Shown here: piece after piece, positions 60,268-64,000 of the stretch
Numbering within the stretch: position 1 is the stretch's first letter
Layout: every line of letters begins with the position of its first letter
Source of the DNA: Apiotrichum sp. Y4204
Taxonomy: Eukaryota > Basidiomycota > Tremellomycetes > Trichosporonales > Trichosporonaceae
Direction: 5' to 3'
DNA length: 64,000 nucleotides
Assembly: GCA_025531455.1 (NCBI GenBank)
Contig: JAMYHL010000115.1
Location: forward strand, 29,595-93,594
Made by a program: the position numbers and the translations under genes
Notes under the pieces: model-generated
Database searches by the model: none
The model's input: only the letters and a program-made list of their open reading frames with translations
What the model was told of the DNA's origin: nothing

Positions 60268-61491
60268 GACGCGCGTCAGCGGTCCGTTTTTGCATCTCCG
60301 GCATGATGGGGGGCGAGCGAAAACTCGATGTCGGAGGCGCGGAGACTTCCGAGGCCGATAGGCCGAGGACCGGGAGAGTGGCGGCCCAGAGAGTCGGGCA
60401 CGGGGCTATGCATGCACCGTATGTACTCCGCATGCTCCGACGAGTCCTGAGGCTTCTGCCCCTCTTATTCCTGCTGCGTACTCCGTTGGCCAGAGAACCA
60501 GAGAGCCAGAAGAAAGGATGGCAACAGGGTTGTGCTCGAGAAAATATCGAGGGTCGTCACTGGCACTGGGAATTTTTGGAAAATTAATCCAAAAAATATA
60601 TATCGTTAGATCAGTAAAATGCGGAGAAATACCGGACAAATGACTCAAAGACCTCGCTAGACGCCTTGCATCTATCTCCATCGAGACGATGATAGACAGT
60701 TGCGGAAGTGGCCACCACCAGATGGGCTCAATGATCGTTCCTTGAGACCGCGCTGACAGAGAGAGTCGAGCAGTGACATAGCCCGCTGTGACGATAAGCA
60801 GTTCCACCATACCTGGGCAGTGACTGCTCTGCCCAGGGCCCCTGCAGGCCCGCGATCATCTGGGGGCTGCGGAGGAGAAGAGGCACCTCAGATTCACTCT
60901 ACTCCCGCCAAGAGCCAGAGTCAGAGACTGCCGGTATACCCTCGAGCTACGGGAGTGTGTCAGTGGAGGGGTGAGGTGCAAGTTCTCAATACCGAGTTGT
61001 TGCCCTTTGATAATGGAAGGTGGAAAGCGCAAGAAGTGTGAGGCTGAAGTTGTAACACCCCGACGGCGAGTTAACATTCATTTTAGTCACCTCGGGGATA
61101 ATGTTTTCGATCTGGTTACCCAGAGTGCTCCACGGCCACTTACTGGGATCACTGACGCGGATGTCACCCCCTCCCCTCCGACCTTCCAACCCACCAGCGA
61201 ACAACCCAAAACGTGATAGATGGTGGCATACATTCAAAGCGGAAGCAAGGGGGATCACACCAAACTCGTTGGTACTCGGAACTAAGGGATGAAATGAAAC
61301 GGGACTGTGTGACGGGATACTCTCCGGATAGATCTCGAGATCCAGGCATTACTAGGGTTACCATTTCCGCATGCAGGCAGCACGTTTCGTGTTTTGTCAA
61401 CGGGCCACCACGGGACGCGGGAACAGTGGGGCGTGTAAGTGGAAAAGACGTGGTTCAGCGTGTGTGAGTGGGCGGCGCTCAGTGGCGCCTT
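60268..61491. other. Non-coding region between tRNA-Glu and the GNAT gene
   Basis: About 1.2 kb. An AT-rich patch sits at 60560-60620, notable in a GC-rich window. No gene is supported. It includes the 3' flank of the minus-strand acetyltransferase. Confidence 0.5.
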
Positions 61492-62561
61492 TTACAAAGC
61501 GTTGGTGGTGGGGTTGGCGGAGCTGGCCTGGGGTGGGCAGGTAAGGAAGCGGTCGTGGAACATCTTGCCGTTCGGGAGGGGGCCGTACGCATGGTCTGCG
61601 CGCACGGCGAATCCGTTCTTCTCGTAGAACGCGATCTGGGAGTCAGTTCGGGACCTCGTGATATCGGCTCGGGTGGACAAGGAGACGAGATACCCTGTGA
61701 AAAATCCAGATCTCGGGCTCGAGCGAGAGACAACAAGACGCAAACGTACATTTTCTTCAGACTGGGTGTTGAGGCACAGAGGAACACCGCCGGCACGCTG
61801 GACCTGGTGCTGCACGAGCATGGATCCAACGCCCTTGTGCTGTGCCGCGGGCGCGACGGCGAGGCAGAGGAGGTACCACCAATCGTTGATCGGGTCGCGG
61901 TCCACGGTCTTTGACACCGCGTCCATGCCCATGAGCCACTGGAGGCGTTAGCAGAGACGAGCAGCAAAAAAAAAAAAGGGAAGTACGGGGCACTCTGAAC
62001 GCAACATACCTCTCCGGCGACCTCCTGGCGTGCGGGGTCAAGGAGCTCCATCGCAGGCGCGAACAGCGCGGCGACCTCCTCCCTGCTGGTCAGTGACGAC
62101 ATTCACGAAACAAGCGCATTAGCTCATTACCAGAAACCCACATTGGCGGCATCTCCTTTCCGGGGCTAATCCACATGGCCACACCGACAATCTCGCCGGC
62201 ACGCTCGGCCACATACACGTCGTGCTCCTGCAGCGTGGCGCCGAGTATTGCGCTGTGCATGCGTTCCTGCACCTCGCGCTGGGTCGTCCACAAGTCCATG
62301 TACGGCTCGTCTTGGGGGCTGTCAGTGACCATTGACGACATCAGTGCGCTTGCAACTTACAGCCCATGAACGCGTCGACCACCACCTTTGTTATACTTTC
62401 GCGTTCGGCATCGGTGACCGTGTCGCCGGTGACACGTCGGAGTTTGGTGGTTGTGTGCTTGGAAGTCGTAGTGTCTGGGGTTAGTGCACTGCAGGGCCAC
62501 AACAAGCGCAAAGCGCACCTGCGACTGCGTCGGAAGAGACAAGGCCAATAGAGGTTGCCAT
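61492..62561 (-). CDS. GNAT-family N-acetyltransferase, six exons
   Basis: Acetyl-CoA-dependent N-acetyltransferase of unknown substrate, 244 residues. Exons: 62561-62519, 62474-62361, 62310-62142, 62085-62010, 61938-61750, 61635-61492. All phases fit. The domain starts about residue 20 (RRVTGDTVTDAERESITKVV). It contains the beta-strand pair HDVYVAERAGEIVGVAMWIS, the central WWYLLCLAVAPAAQHKGVGSMLVQHQ with the QxxGxG/A acetyl-CoA loop (QHKGVG), and the terminal ENIAFYEKNGFAV. Intron 2 ends in AAG, intron 3 uses GTGGGT, and several introns carry CTGAC or CTAAC branch sites. Similar small acetyltransferases are common as families in fungi. The only protein gene I could find in the last 9 kb. 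Confidence 0.85.
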
Positions 62562-63928
62562 CGTGAGAAGCTGATGCACAAGTAAGAGGCGGGAGTGGTA
62601 AGTGTGGTTGGTGGGGGGGTAAGCGACTAGCGTTATCCACATTGCCGTCCATGGGGTTATATAGACTTCCCGAACACTTGTGGAGGCTCCAAACTCGGGC
62701 CCGACAGAGTTCAGACTTTGTCAGGAGCACAGGGTACAAGACGACATACGCCAAAGCTTGTCGCCTCTTTTGGGACCACCTCGGCGCCTCGGGTGGTGAC
62801 AGGACACAGGCATCTCGCGACTGCCGAAGTTCGAAGTTCGCCAACGCCGAGCCATCTCGAGCTACTACATTACCTGTACCCATGCATCCCTTCACATTTC
62901 GGTGATTTATCCAGCCGTTACGTTTGCCCCCATAACCCTTTCCAACCCCGTGGGTCTCGGGGCCGTACCAGAAACGCGGTGACATGGTGTCCAAAGTATG
63001 GAGACAGCACGGACCAGGCACCCCACATTGATGAAATCACCCGCAAACGACGGAAACTCTGCTGCAAATGTATGGTGAGCGAGCCGGAGCGCATGGGAAG
63101 TATCGAAGAGTACGCAATGGGCACCCGTGCGCGACAGGTAGGTAACACAGTCTCGGAACATGGGTGCCTGCGCAGTGTACCTCCTTGTCATGATCATACC
63201 CAGCTCAATACGACGACTGCGTACAGATTGGAACCGAGATCTCCTGTTGTATTGCCACTTGAGTCCCGGGTCCACAATGCTCAACAAACAGCAACAAGGT
63301 TCACGCAAGGGTCTTGTAAGGGCCGCGACACACATGATCGACAAGACAAACGCAGCCGTTCCGGGTTTGCGCTTTGAGGACAAAATGGGGTCGAGACATT
63401 GAATGGGCCGGGGCGGATTAGATTTTTCACATCTGAAGCAATGTCCTGAGAGTTAAGAAGCTGCGAAGCTGCCATGTCCGCACGAGGGCAACGAGTGCAG
63501 GAAGAACGAGCGGCCAGTGCGAGATGGGAAGGTAAGCAAGCGGAACTATTGTAGGTAGCGGAAAGTCGGATGTTAGTGAGCGTGAGGATAATAATGTCGG
63601 CAAGCGCGAGGTTAATAATTAATGCACAGTCACGCAAAGCGGCGCAAACATGCTCTTTGTAGGGAATGATCATTCGAGTGAAGGCGAGATGAACACGCGT
63701 AGGTGTCGTACGTTGGCGCGCGACGCCTCGCCGAGAACCCTATCGATGAGATTGGTCTCGCTGTGAAGCGGACTCGGCTGGCTGGTGCGACGTGTTCCTT
63801 ATCTAGCAGTCGTCAACTCCCACCATCATGTCTCATTGCGTTCCTCAGCGTCTCAGCTCACAGTCGCGTTGTACTAGAAGCACGCGCCTTTCACCCCACC
63901 CTCAACAACGCTTCTTGAACGAGAAAAG

Positions 63929-64000
<72 letters not shown>
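62562..64000. other. Gene-poor right end
   Basis: About 1.4 kb upstream of the acetyltransferase gene with only overlapping short frames (for example 62718-63377 plus and 63281-63673 minus) without recognisable motifs. It ends in the poly-A run. Confidence 0.5.
63929..64000. repeat. Terminal poly-A tract (72 A to the window edge)
   Basis: After gagaaaag the sequence is uninterrupted A to the end of the window. No polyadenylation-site context or reverse-transcriptase coding sequence is visible upstream. Confidence 0.95.

Noticed and set aside
62142..62143. A GTAATG donor for GNAT intron 3 at about 62132
   Set aside because: It leaves the wrong phase for the next exon with every acceptor tested. 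The GTGGGT donor at 62141 restores the frame.
62718..63377. 219-residue plus-strand open frame near the right end
   Set aside because: No domain or start context, and it lies in the presumed promoter of the divergent acetyltransferase.

Overview
This is a GC-rich eukaryotic (fungal) window. Its genes are interrupted by very short introns, many only 33-50 bp, with GTGAGT/GTAAGT donors, CTGAC/CTAAC branch sites and CAG (sometimes AAG) acceptors. The gene set (SNT2-like chromatin reader, AA11 LPMO, calcipressin, Gtr1 GTPase, Sec72, nicotinamidase, complex I 39-kDa subunit) and the intron style suggest a basidiomycete yeast of the Tremellomycetes, perhaps Trichosporonales. The order-level placement is inference. 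I rebuilt exons by hand. Apart from the SNT2-like gene, cut by the left edge, every spliced model gives a whole number of codons and one open frame.

Layout. 1-2160 (+) is the 3' part of an SNT2-like PHD/GATA-finger/SANT protein. 2848-3858 (-) is a secreted AA11-type polysaccharide monooxygenase. 3.9-7.0 kb is mostly non-coding but holds a 16-bp minisatellite and two intron-bearing tRNA genes (Phe, Gly). 7.0-15.1 kb carries four minus-strand genes: a seven-exon short-chain dehydrogenase, eIF3b (PRT1), a Yop1/REEP-type ER-shaping protein and the TPR translocon subunit Sec72. Sec72 is divergent from a SAP-domain membrane protein (15.6-16.9 kb, +). An unrecognised charged coiled-coil protein (17.4-19.8 kb, -) is divergent from a 1916-residue double-BTB/CAP-Gly protein (20.8-26.9 kb, +).

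A tRNA-Ala gene (27.3 kb) precedes a cation/Ca2+ exchanger (28.3-31.2 kb, +), which is convergent with the calcineurin regulator calcipressin (31.5-32.4 kb, -). Then come nicotinamidase (33.3 kb, +), a probably mitochondrial flavodoxin-fold protein (35.2 kb, +), a VHS-GAT trafficking adaptor (36.2-37.9 kb, -), the NDUFA9-type complex I subunit (38.5 kb, +), a protein of unknown function with an acidic tail (40.7 kb, +), the TORC1-activating GTPase Gtr1 (42.9-44.5 kb, -), a DUF2461 protein with a disordered head (45.1-47.2 kb, +) and a very large, mostly disordered protein ending in a RING-H2 finger (47.4-54.8 kb, -).

From 54.8 to 64 kb the sequence is gene-poor. I find only a tRNA-Glu (60.2 kb) and a six-exon GNAT acetyltransferase (61.5-62.6 kb, -). 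The window ends in 72 consecutive A residues. There is no operon-like organisation. The only neighbouring genes with an obvious shared role are the exchanger and calcipressin, both in calcium signalling.
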